Shown here: positions 1-7,398 of the stretch, piece by piece | Layout: each line of letters begins with the position of its first letter | How positions within the stretch are numbered: the first letter of the stretch is position 1 | Source of the DNA: Planctomycetaceae bacterium | Lineage (GTDB): Bacteria > Planctomycetota > Planctomycetia > Planctomycetales > Planctomycetaceae | DNA length: 25,851 nt | Direction of reading: 5' to 3' | Assembly (NCBI GenBank): GCA_020426065.1 | Contig: JAGQQT010000002.1 | Span: 1 to 25,851 of the forward strand | The notes under the pieces: model-generated | Told to the model about the DNA's origin: nothing | The model's input: only the letters and a program-made list of their open reading frames with translations | The model's database searches: none | Program-made: the position numbers and the translations under genes

Positions 1-44
1 TCAGATCGTGGAGAAATTGGAAGCGACGTAATCGACAATCAACT

Positions 45-176
45 GTGGCACGCTCAGGAGCGAAGCGGATGGGCGTGGTCAATCAGATTGGGCCATTTGA
101 TTTTGAAACCGATGCAAAGAACAGCGTGAAAAAACCACGCCCATCATTCCGCTCCGCTCCATTCTGGGCGTGCCAC
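45..176. repeat. Imperfect long inverted repeat (REP/MITE-like element)
   Basis: The left arm (45-79) and right arm (134-176) are imperfect reverse complements. The outer ends GTGGCACGC (45-53) and GCGTGCCAC (168-176) pair perfectly, and the inner ends GATGGGCGTGGT (68-79) and ACCACGCCCATC (134-145) pair perfectly. The middle is GC-rich and only partly paired, and an AT-richer loop of about 54 bases separates the arms. The element lies outside the neighbouring gene and encodes no protein I can recognise. It has the form of a dispersed palindromic repeat, but with one copy in the window this is inference. No target-site duplication is obvious. Confidence 0.55.
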
Positions 177-214
177 GGCATCGTGCGGCTTCGGGTCAAA
201 CAGTTGGAAGTCCT

Positions 215-229
215 GATAGCGAAGCTATC
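215..229. repeat. Short perfect hairpin
   Basis: GATAGC (215-220), loop GAA, GCTATC (224-229). It sits between the large inverted repeat and the end of the 291-1451 gene. There is no T tract, so it is not a convincing terminator. It may belong to the same repeat family as the 45-176 element. Confidence 0.3.
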
Positions 230-290
230 GGGGGACGATGTCGAAGAACTGCACTCTGTCAATTACCGTCAAATTCTGGTAGGGGTCTGC

Positions 291-1451
291 TCAGGATTTG
301 GACCGAATTTCGTCCGGGACTTCGCTCAGGGACTCATCGGGTAAAACGTAGCTGAGGTTGATCATTTCAGAGTTATCATTGATCAGGTCCGGCCACAAGA
401 GGTTTGGTAATACGCTCACGGCAAAAACTTCCTGAACAGCATCTTCAAAGCGAAGCCAGGCAACTGGCTCTCCACTGGACAGATCCACCACAGCCACTCC
501 AGACCAGCGTTCTTCTTCCGGTTTCTGGGCAATTTTGATACCGCTGAAAATCGCTGATTCCCGGACTTGAGACAACCCCACAAATGCGAAGCGATCCCGG
601 ATGCCAAACCCACGGGTGAATCCAGGCAGCACGGCCACCTGTTCGTACTTTCCTGCCGCCTGATCGACGATTCCAATACCCCCATCTCCCGAGTTGAGCA
701 CCCACAATCTTCCTTGATGCCAGCGGGGAGAATGGGGCATGGACAGTCCACGGAGAATGATTTCGTCAGTAGAAAGGTCGATGATAATCCCACCAGTTGC
801 TTTATTGGAGCGCCACCCTTCCGGCTCATCACTTTCACCCAGGGTTGTAACGTAGCGGGGAATTCCATCAATGACACACAATCCGTTGAGGTGACAACGG
901 TCCTGGGGTGCCAGTGCAGAAACAAAGCGCGGACGCCACCGCGGCACAAAACTGTAATCCCTGTGAATGTTACATAAACACGAGAAGCGGGTATTGATGA
1001 ACCACAAGTCTTTCAATTTTGGATTGAGCTTCCCGGTGTGATCAACTCCCTGTCCCCAATCCATTTCATGAATCTGAATATCTCCGGTGAAGTGAACGGA
1101 ACGAGGCAGATAGCAGGCATCGGGTGGGCGGTTTTCATCAACCCTGCTGGCAGCGGCGGGGATGTTGCGGAACTCTAAGATTTCTGCGGCAGTCCCGATA
1201 CTGATGCGGTCATTGGTGACCGCTACTCCCATTGGCTTGTTGAAGCTGCGGAAGTGCGTATTGATTTTTCCGTTGTCAGCACGAAGCAGGATGAGCCGCC
1301 CTGCCTGATAGGTTGAAACTACCAGCGAGCATTTCAGTGCGGTCAGGAGGTCCGGGAAATTGGAAGTGTGCACACTCCGCAACGGAGAAGGCTGCTCGGC
1401 CTCATTGGCTGGAGTGTCTTCATCTTGGTTTTCCGCATTCTGTTCCGTCAT
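291..1451 (-). CDS. TIGR03032-like (DUF4915-type) protein
   Basis: A 386-residue protein of unknown function that resembles the TIGR03032 family. Family-like segments visible are LVVSTYQAGRLILL near residue 43, a cluster around CHLNGLCVIDGIPRYVTTLG in the middle, and SPRWHQGRLWVLNSGDGGIG further on. The repeated short beta-strand pattern suggests a propeller-like fold (inference). The first 28 residues are acidic and low in complexity (MTEQNAENQDEDTPANEAEQ), with no signal peptide, so a cytoplasmic location is likely. The ATG at 1451 is preceded by GGGAG at a rather long spacing. The gene ends in TGA and is divergent from the GH13 gene across a 463-bp gap. Members of this family are often found near polysaccharide or surface-polymer genes, but nothing here fixes a reaction. 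Confidence 0.8.
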   Translation of the reverse strand: MTEQNAENQDEDTPANEAEQPSPLRSVHTSNFPDLLTALKCSLVVSTYQAGRLILLRADNGKINTHFRSFNKPMGVAVTNDRISIGTAAEILEFRNIPAAASRVDENRPPDACYLPRSVHFTGDIQIHEMDWGQGVDHTGKLNPKLKDLWFINTRFSCLCNIHRDYSFVPRWRPRFVSALAPQDRCHLNGLCVIDGIPRYVTTLGESDEPEGWRSNKATGGIIIDLSTDEIILRGLSMPHSPRWHQGRLWVLNSGDGGIGIVDQAAGKYEQVAVLPGFTRGFGIRDRFAFVGLSQVRESAIFSGIKIAQKPEEERWSGVAVVDLSSGEPVAWLRFEDAVQEVFAVSVLPNLLWPDLINDNSEMINLSYVLPDESLSEVPDEIRSKS

Positions 1452-1914
1452 TTGGTAGCTGGCTCCCAGATCGATCGATGAAACTGATTATGAATAGATC
1501 GTCATGGATATGAGTTGAATCAGGTCAGGTTGATAACTCCCCAACACAATAACCGATCTGCCATTTTGAGAAAACCAGAACTCTTTCGACATTCAGCTCG
1601 CTCAAAATGATCGACGGCAGGTCAGTCTGGTTGAGCAAGAACCATTTCTGGTTAAAAGACACATTCATCTGGGAAGATGTGTACTTCTCGGCTCCGCAAT
1701 TCCTGCTGGAAATCGATCAGCACAATGTCCTGCTCGGTGTGGCACACAGAATGCTTTGTCGCCTCTCAACCTGTTGAGAAACCTAATGTCTGGCCGACAG
1801 TTGAACTTGCGGCACACACATCTGGTTCTCAACAAGGGACAAAAACGGGAGCGGCAGACTGAAACAGTTGCTGACAAGTCTGCCCATTCAGGACCACTAC
1901 AGGGGAGCATTTCT
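1452..1914. other. Divergent intergenic region, no gene seen
   Basis: The gap separates the TIGR03032-like gene (leftward) from the GH13 gene (rightward), so it should hold both promoters; no strong -35/-10 pair stood out. It holds a 9-bp inverted repeat CATTTTGAG (1562-1570) / CTCAAAATG (1601-1609) with a 30-base spacer, and a tight hairpin of TCTCAAC (1764-1770) and GTTGAGA (1773-1779). The GH13 frame stays open upstream to a TTG at 1756, but that extension has no family similarity, so it is treated as leader. Confidence 0.45.
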
Positions 1915-3714
1915 ATGAGTACTGCTTTTGGACAGCAGATTGATCAGATGGGGGCTGTGGCGCTGGAAAACGGAGTTCATTTTCGAGTCTGGGCTCCCCA
2001 CGCAGAGGCCGTGAGCGTGATTGGTGATTTCAATAACTGGGATGAGAGCTGTCATCCCTGTGAAAATCAGGAGGGGTATTGGAATTGCTTTATCGATGAG
2101 GCTCAGGTTGGCAGTGAATATCGATTCTCCATTCTCAATGGAGAAACCAGGTATCAGAGAATTGATCCCTATGCGCGGGAGGTTACCAACTCTGTTGGCA
2201 ATGCGATCGTAACGGATTCTGAATTTGACTGGGAAGGAGATTCTTTTAGTCTTCCCGCTCACAATGAGCTTGTGATTTACGAAATGCATATCGGGACCTT
2301 CAATCGTCGGTCGGAAGATCATCCCGGACAGTTCGAGGATGTTATCCGCAAGCTTGGTTACCTGAAAAACCTGGGCATCAACGCGATTGAAGTCATGCCG
2401 ATTGCAGAGTTTGCTGGTGACTGGTCATGGGGTTACAACCCCGCCCACATCTTTGCGATTGAGCAGGCATACGGAGGTCCAAAAGCATTCAAGGAATTTG
2501 TCAAAGCCGCCCATCAACACGGCATCGCTGTCATTCTGGATGTTGTTTACAACCACTTTGGGCCCAGTGATCTGGATCTCTGGCAGTTTGATGGCTGGCA
2601 GGAAAATGGCAAAGGGGGAATCTACTTTTACAATGACCACCGCTCCTCGACACCCTGGGGAGAAACCAGACCTGATTATGGTCGTGGAGAGGTCCGTCAG
2701 TTTATTTTCGATAATGCAATGATGTGGATCGAAGACTACCACGTCGACGGTTTACGTTACGACATGACCGCCTACATCCGCAAAGTAAATGGGATTGATC
2801 TCTCAGATATTCCTGAGGGCTGGACTTTGATGCAGTGGATCAATGGTTCAATTGCCGCTCGCTATCCTGGCAAACTTCTTGTAGCGGAAGATCTGCAGGG
2901 AGAAGAGTGGCTGACCAAACCTGCCGATGTGGGAGGAGCGGGCTTTTCTGCTCAGTGGGATGCCAATTTTGTCCACCCGGTCCGGCATGTTGTCGAACAG
3001 ATCGAAGATCAGTATCGAAACCTGGACGAGATTATTGGAGCCCTGCTCTACCGTTACAATGATGATGCGTTCGAGCGGGTAGTTTACAGCGAGTCCCACG
3101 ATGAAGTGGCCAATGGGAAAGCCCGTGTTCCCCAGGAAATTGATCCGGAATGTCCAGATAGTCGTGAGGCTCAAAAGCGTTCCGTGATCGCTGCAGGGCT
3201 GGCATTGACCTCACCCGGGATTCCCATGCTGATGCAGGGACAGGAACTGCTGGTTGACAAATGGTTCGAGGATACAGACCCCATCGACTGGCAGCGTTCC
3301 AAGGAGTACTCTGGTATCGTGCGAGTATATCATGACCTGATCACCCTTCGTCGTAACCTGCGCGGTAATACGAAAGGTCTGATGGGCCAGAACTGCCGCA
3401 TTCTGTGGGCAGACCATGATTGCAAACTGCTGGCCTATCATCGCTGGATGGACGGCGGACCCAATGATGATGTGGTTGTTGTGGTGAACCTGGCCAACAA
3501 TCCAGTTCAGAACTATGAGATTCAGTTCCCTGGTGAGGGAGAATGGAAGCTGGTGCTCAATTCAGACTGGACGGGTTATAGCGAAGCATTTGATGACTTC
3601 CCTGTTGAAACTATCCTGGCCTCTACCAGGGAGGAATCGGAATATCCATCTGCTGCTATTGCAGTAGGGGCCTATTCCATCCAGGTATATTCTCGTGTCT
3701 CCCAGATCGATTGA
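1915..3714 (+). CDS. GH13 alpha-glucan enzyme, branching-enzyme / trehalohydrolase-like
   Basis: A 599-residue glycoside hydrolase family 13 protein with an N-terminal CBM48-type beta-sandwich (about 15-100, including VHFRVWAPHAEAVSVIGDFN) and a catalytic barrel. GH13 motifs are present: DVVYNH (209-214), GLRYD with nucleophile Asp283, acid/base Glu325 in VAED, and SHDE with Asp396. MPIAEF is the region V form seen in trehalohydrolase-like subfamilies, while SHDEVANGK recalls glycogen branching enzymes, so the exact reaction (branching or hydrolysis of alpha-1,4-glucan) is open. There is no signal peptide, which fits cytoplasmic glycogen or trehalose metabolism. The start at 1915 is chosen because AGGGGAG lies 7-8 bases upstream and the CBM48 begins just after; an in-frame TTG at 1756 is less likely. 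The gene is followed closely by a terminator and has no neighbouring glycogen genes here. Confidence 0.88.
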   Translation: MSTAFGQQIDQMGAVALENGVHFRVWAPHAEAVSVIGDFNNWDESCHPCENQEGYWNCFIDEAQVGSEYRFSILNGETRYQRIDPYAREVTNSVGNAIVTDSEFDWEGDSFSLPAHNELVIYEMHIGTFNRRSEDHPGQFEDVIRKLGYLKNLGINAIEVMPIAEFAGDWSWGYNPAHIFAIEQAYGGPKAFKEFVKAAHQHGIAVILDVVYNHFGPSDLDLWQFDGWQENGKGGIYFYNDHRSSTPWGETRPDYGRGEVRQFIFDNAMMWIEDYHVDGLRYDMTAYIRKVNGIDLSDIPEGWTLMQWINGSIAARYPGKLLVAEDLQGEEWLTKPADVGGAGFSAQWDANFVHPVRHVVEQIEDQYRNLDEIIGALLYRYNDDAFERVVYSESHDEVANGKARVPQEIDPECPDSREAQKRSVIAAGLALTSPGIPMLMQGQELLVDKWFEDTDPIDWQRSKEYSGIVRVYHDLITLRRNLRGNTKGLMGQNCRILWADHDCKLLAYHRWMDGGPNDDVVVVVNLANNPVQNYEIQFPGEGEWKLVLNSDWTGYSEAFDDFPVETILASTREESEYPSAAIAVGAYSIQVYSRVSQID

Positions 3715-3724
3715 ACATAGCTTT

Positions 3725-3776
3725 AAAAACGCCCCTCATTTGTCGATCATCAGATCGCAGCGGGGCGTTTTTATTT
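3725..3776 (+). terminator. Intrinsic terminator of the GH13 gene
   Basis: The stem pairs AAAAACGCCCC (3725-3735) with GGGGCGTTTTT (3762-3772), followed by TATT. It starts 11 bases after the GH13 stop codon. The A-rich left flank also makes it usable from the other strand. Confidence 0.85.
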
Positions 3777-4207
3777 GTGTAAGAAGTCTCAGTGCTGAAG
3801 GGTGGTTGCTTTGGGTGGGTGTTGTGCTGCCAGGGTGGAATTTCTGCTGCCAATCTCCAATTCCATGAAACAGGAAATGATATGATTTACAGGGCTTCAA
3901 GATGTGTTGCTGTTTGGCCCGCTGTTTGCATGATTAATTGGCAGCAGGTCAACCAGAGCAAAGTTGAGGAGGAAATACTATGGCAGAAATGATTTCCATG
4001 ATGATCGGGACTGGGATTATGTATCTATTATTGGAGAGCAGTTCTACGCCCAGATTTTAGGAAACAGATGTGTCAGTTTTCGTATGCTTTAGATTCCTGG
4101 CTGGTGATTCTTGAAATCCTTGAATGAAAAGGTCGCCTGCAAGCTCGACAGCATATTGCTTATTGTGCTCACTTCCTCCTTGTGAGGGATGTTGGAGTAT
4201 CTTGAAT
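3777..4207. other. Intergenic region with one small ORF
   Basis: About 430 bases between two terminators. The only gene-like signal is the 26-codon ORF at 3980-4060. A longer GTG-initiated frame at 3792-3992 looks non-coding. An independent transcript ending at the 4208-4245 terminator, either a small RNA or a small mRNA, is possible because that terminator also faces rightward and otherwise has no rightward gene to serve. Confidence 0.35.
3980..4060 (+). CDS. Possible 26-residue hydrophobic small protein
   Basis: An ATG at 3980 is preceded by a full AGGAGG (3967-3972) at 7-base spacing, the best Shine-Dalgarno in the window. The ORF runs 26 codons to TAG at 4060. The peptide begins MAEMISMMIGTGIMYLLLES and is Met- and Ile-rich and hydrophobic from about residue 4 to 18, so it could be a short membrane peptide. 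A rightward-facing terminator follows at 4208. I do not recognise it. The ribosome-binding site and the terminator support it; the short length and lack of comparison argue for caution. Confidence 0.35.
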   Translation: MAEMISMMIGTGIMYLLLESSSTPRF

Positions 4208-4245
4208 AAAAAACGGGCAGTCGCACTATGACTGCCCGTTTTTTT
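4208..4245. terminator. Bidirectional intrinsic terminator
   Basis: A perfect 9-bp stem CGGGCAGTC (4214-4222) / GACTGCCCG (4230-4238) with a 7-base loop, followed by seven T on the plus strand and preceded by a run of A that gives a T run on the minus strand. It lies about 85 bases beyond the stop of the leftward 4330-6285 gene and so can terminate it, as well as any rightward transcript from the 3777-4207 region. Confidence 0.9.
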
Positions 4246-4329
4246 ATTTTCTGATCCGGAAGAACTGAGATCCCGTGCGGTTTGTCAGATCTGAGAACAG
4301 ATAAAATTGTTACTCACATCCTGCTCTGG

Positions 4330-6285
4330 TTATTGATTGTTGAACTTTCGATTAGCGGACTTCAGTTCTTCAAGAGTAACCATACCGTTTCGATCTGTGT
4401 CAATCAGGAGAAAGATCGGCCAGTACTTGGGAGGAGTTTCTGCCTTGGAGATCTGGCCATCTTCATCTGCATCGAGGCGGGCAAGAATCTGCTCGGGACG
4501 TCCGCCCAGGGCTTTAGATGATTGGGAGCCTGACTGGATTGGAATCGCAATATCAAAATACCCGATCATCATTTCCTCCCAGGTCTGATCACCCCATTTT
4601 ACAGATTGACTGGGATCTGGATTGTAGGCATTTCCAGATGAGTTATCGAAATGAGCGGTGCAATACATGCGAGCTCCAGCCGGAAGCAGCATCGGTTCGA
4701 TCAACCGATACGAAGTCTGCCAGTTAAAATCGTAGCGGGGAATAGAAAGAATGGTTTCAGGTTCTTTTCCAGGGAGTTCAACCTGGTATTTAAATGATTT
4801 TCCTCGGAGATGCATGTGGGGCATCATTGTGAGCAACTGCACATCGGCCTGCGCACGAGGTGAGCGTGCCGTGACTTCATGGTTGTCTGCCTGCGGCGGA
4901 ATCTCAAACTGACGGTTCGTGGCACTGGTTGTCATGACCCGGTGCGTGATCGTTTCCGGGTCTGCAAACAGCAGAGCAATCTGACTGGTATCCTCCTGTG
5001 GCGAGCCAATTGGTGTGTAGTGCATCTGAAACACGAGTTCTGAATTGGCAGGCAACTGCTTGGCCATTCCCTTTGGATAGGGCTGTGGGATCATGCCAGG
5101 AACATAAGCTGCCAGGAATCCTCCTTCTTCAGCGTTGGCGCGCCCTTTAGTTCCCTTCTCCCGAGAGAAGACCAGAATGTGATGAACAACACGAAAGTTC
5201 CCCGGTCGAATCTCCGCTCCGGCAATCCATTTGTCTTCCGTCAACTGGGGATCGACAATGAAGTACTGATACTTGACTTCTCCATGTGCGGGAACCTGGT
5301 AAGGAGTTTTGGTGATATTCAGTACAAGATCCGGCTCGCGGGGTAACAGCCAGGAGGTGGAATATTCTTTCGGCTTGGGAAGCAGACTGGGATCTCCATA
5401 GGGTGCACCGTTTGCGATCCAGTCTGCCACAATCTGCTTTTCTTCTTTCGAGAGCGAGACATCATTTTCAAAATGACCATAGCGGGAGTCGGCATGCCAG
5501 GGAGGCATCCGGTCTTCGCGAATGACTTCGTCAATCATGGCTGTCCATCCGAGGACTTCCTGAAAGTCGGTCATCGAAAATGGAGCAGCCTGCCCTTCCC
5601 GATGACAGTCCACGCAGTGCTGCTGAAAAATTGCAGCCACATGTTCCGTGTAGGTCACTTTCCGTTCCGGTTTTGAGCGGGGACTGCGTCCGATGAGACA
5701 TCCGACAGGTTCTGTTTTAGGAACCCGGATTTCTTTTCCTGCCAACAGATCCTGAATGGCATTCCGCAAGTCGTTTGATTTCGCGGCTGGAAGAATGGTT
5801 CCAATCCCGAACTGATCATCAATTCTTCCCTGATAACAGATTTCCCGATTTGAAGTCAGCAGGAATGCTTCTGGTGTCCGAGTGGCTCCCAGCAGATCGG
5901 CGGCGTATTGACGGGAGTCGACCAGCAATGGGAAGCGAATCTGGTGTGTTTTCGCAAACTCACGTATCTCCTCGGCAGAATCCTGGTCATTCGGCATGAT
6001 GCCCCAGAATGTGAGTTCCGCAAAGTTGGGATCATCGGCCAATTCCTGCAGGCGACCAGCGTACAATTTGGCCAGTGGACATTCGGTTCCCAGTACTACC
6101 AGGACAATTCCCTTCGCTTTCACATCCACCAGGGAACGAGTTTTCCCGTTCTGGTCTTTCAACACGAAGTTTTCGATTGGAGCAGCCTGAACATTGCCAT
6201 GACTGAACATGAATATAAGGCCTAGAAGCAGGCTCCAGAAATTCCACTTATAAGAATATGGCAAACTCAATTTCCTATCCTTCAT
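4330..6285 (-). CDS. Exported redoxin / cytochrome c / PHM-like copper monooxygenase / EF-hand fusion protein
   Basis: A 651-residue multidomain protein. Residues 1-35 form a signal peptide (hydrophobic WSLLLGLIFMF, cleavage near VQAA). About 37-185 is an AhpC/TSA-type thioredoxin fold with GTECPLA (Cys69). About 210-300 is a c-type haem segment, CVDCH at 224-228. About 318-580 is a copper type II ascorbate-dependent monooxygenase-like domain with the ligand pattern of peptidylglycine hydroxylase: His368-His369, His422 (QMHYTP), His490-x-His492 (PHMHLRG) and a Met in EEMMIGYFD (572-573). Two canonical EF-hand loops end the protein (DADEDGQISKAE from 605, DTDRNGMVTLEE from 629). The start is set at the ATG at 6285 because it precedes the signal peptide; an upstream TTG at 6357 is unlikely. 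It is expected outside the inner membrane; the substrate is unknown. Confidence 0.88.
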   Translation of the reverse strand: MKDRKLSLPYSYKWNFWSLLLGLIFMFSHGNVQAAPIENFVLKDQNGKTRSLVDVKAKGIVLVVLGTECPLAKLYAGRLQELADDPNFAELTFWGIMPNDQDSAEEIREFAKTHQIRFPLLVDSRQYAADLLGATRTPEAFLLTSNREICYQGRIDDQFGIGTILPAAKSNDLRNAIQDLLAGKEIRVPKTEPVGCLIGRSPRSKPERKVTYTEHVAAIFQQHCVDCHREGQAAPFSMTDFQEVLGWTAMIDEVIREDRMPPWHADSRYGHFENDVSLSKEEKQIVADWIANGAPYGDPSLLPKPKEYSTSWLLPREPDLVLNITKTPYQVPAHGEVKYQYFIVDPQLTEDKWIAGAEIRPGNFRVVHHILVFSREKGTKGRANAEEGGFLAAYVPGMIPQPYPKGMAKQLPANSELVFQMHYTPIGSPQEDTSQIALLFADPETITHRVMTTSATNRQFEIPPQADNHEVTARSPRAQADVQLLTMMPHMHLRGKSFKYQVELPGKEPETILSIPRYDFNWQTSYRLIEPMLLPAGARMYCTAHFDNSSGNAYNPDPSQSVKWGDQTWEEMMIGYFDIAIPIQSGSQSSKALGGRPEQILARLDADEDGQISKAETPPKYWPIFLLIDTDRNGMVTLEELKSANRKFNNQ

Positions 6286-6600
6286 TTGGGGAGTCCAATC
6301 CTTGCATCCCGAAGTGCGAAAAAGTGTGAAGCAATCGTCAAAACATAAAAATACCAAACATATTAACCTGCCAGACTCCAGGCTGGTTTCGTTTTTTTAG
6401 TGAGATCGCTGCTGAAGTGTTATACCTTAAGTTCATGAATTTTTCACAAAACTGCAAGAGTCGCATTGAACTCTGTTTATGAAGCAACTAGCATCAAGAT
6501 GTCTTAATAACGCCAGATGTTCTATCCAGCGTAATCTCATTTTTTCTGATCAAATCCTGTATGTATCTTTCCCACACTACCTGCCAGGCGGGCTATCGGC
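6286..6600. promoter_or_regulatory. Divergent promoter region, weak promoter candidate
   Basis: An AT-rich gap between the leftward copper-protein gene and the rightward LuxR-type gene. The best rightward candidate is TTGAAC (6466-6471), a 17-base spacer and TAGCAT (6489-6494), each matching four of six consensus positions, which is weak. No clear operator palindrome was found. Confidence 0.25.
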
Positions 6601-7260
6601 ATGGTCGAAGACATCCAGATGTCTGTTGGGGTGATTCCATCAAATGATGGGATAACACCTGTTCAGGAAACTTGCCTGCGTTCTGCGGGTCTGGCTATTT
6701 TTCCAGTACACCCCATGGATTTAGCCACCTGTCTTCTCGGAAGTAAATACCAGCTGATTATCACAGGTTCAACATCCGGGATTGTTGAGATGATGGGGGA
6801 GATACCTCCAGAGACGATGGCTCATCTGACACCAGTCCTGATTGCTTCATCGACGATCAGTGTTCCCCAGGCAATCGCTGCCATGCATGCAGGGGTCTGG
6901 AGTGTGTTGGCACTCCCCTGCTCTGATGAAGAGTTGCGGGAGCATCTGCGGGATGGGCTGCAGATATCACAGAGACGCAGCCAGAAACGCCATAAATTCC
7001 ATCAGCTCGATGATCGGTTTCGTCAGCTGGATGAAAACGAATTTCAGGTTCTGGAGATGATTGTCGAAGGGAAAAGTGCGAAACAGATAGCGCTCGATCT
7101 GAATATCAGCTCACGGACAGTTGATCGTCGTAAGCAGTCTCTTCATGAGAAAACGAGCAGCCAGTCACTCGCTGATTTGATGTTATCCTACCTTGAGTGG
7201 AGGATGACTCATAAAAACAAGCTGAATCCGATGAACCCGGTTCCGCCGGAAGCTCCCTGA
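6601..7260 (+). CDS. LuxR/FixJ-type transcription regulator with degenerate receiver
   Basis: A 219-residue protein with a receiver-like N-terminal half (about 7-125) and a C-terminal LuxR-type helix-turn-helix (about 143-200). The DNA-binding part shows LDENEFQVLEMIVEGKSAKQ, then IALDLNISSRTVDRRKQSLH, the usual GerE/LuxR pattern. The receiver looks unable to take phosphate: the expected Asp after the central beta strand is replaced in QLIITGSTSG (Thr55), and the Lys of the usual K-P pair is Leu105 in LALP. No histidine kinase is adjacent. It may be controlled by ligand, partner or expression level rather than phosphorylation (inference). The start ATG at 6601 has only a poor upstream GGCGGG; Met7 (6619) is an alternative. 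The gene is convergent with the giant gene and divergent from the copper-protein gene, so either could be a target. Confidence 0.82.
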   Translation: MVEDIQMSVGVIPSNDGITPVQETCLRSAGLAIFPVHPMDLATCLLGSKYQLIITGSTSGIVEMMGEIPPETMAHLTPVLIASSTISVPQAIAAMHAGVWSVLALPCSDEELREHLRDGLQISQRRSQKRHKFHQLDDRFRQLDENEFQVLEMIVEGKSAKQIALDLNISSRTVDRRKQSLHEKTSSQSLADLMLSYLEWRMTHKNKLNPMNPVPPEAP

Positions 7261-7293
7261 TCAGAAGTGAAGTCCTGAGCGGCTTTCAGTCTT

Positions 7294-7320
7294 CAGGCAA
7301 TACTCAATAGACGTTGCCTG
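7294..7320. repeat. Hairpin after the LuxR-type gene
   Basis: CAGGCAA (7294-7300) pairs with TTGCCTG (7314-7320) around a 13-base loop. It is the first of two hairpins between convergent genes and has no T tract. Confidence 0.4.
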
Positions 7321-7342
7321 CTGCTCAGAGTGAGAACCGGTT

Positions 7343-7385
7343 GCCCAGCGAACCAGAAGCCTGCAGGCATTCCGATTCGCTGGGC
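7343..7385. repeat. Strong inverted repeat between convergent genes
   Basis: A perfect 10-bp stem, GCCCAGCGAA (7343-7352) / TTCGCTGGGC (7376-7385), whose loop contains a perfect 10-base palindrome GCCTGCAGGC (7360-7369). It lies 13 bases beyond the giant gene's stop codon and 82 bases beyond the LuxR-type gene's. It probably protects or terminates both transcripts, though it lacks the T tract of an intrinsic terminator. Confidence 0.5.
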
Positions 7386-7398
7386 TGGCTACCAGTGA

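Noticed and set aside
45..344. 99-codon frame across the inverted repeat
   Set aside because: It runs through both repeat arms and into the end of the TIGR03032-like gene; composition fits non-coding DNA.
1756..1914. N-terminal extension of the GH13 gene from a TTG
   Set aside because: The extension has no similarity to CBM48 or catalytic parts, while the ATG at 1915 has a good ribosome site.
3792..3992. 66-codon GTG-initiated frame after the GH13 terminator
   Set aside because: Odd composition, no ribosome site, and it overlaps the better-supported small ORF at 3980.
6368..6400. CCAG...CTGG hairpin followed by a T run near the copper-protein gene start
   Set aside because: The stem is short with a mismatch, and no rightward gene precedes it to terminate.
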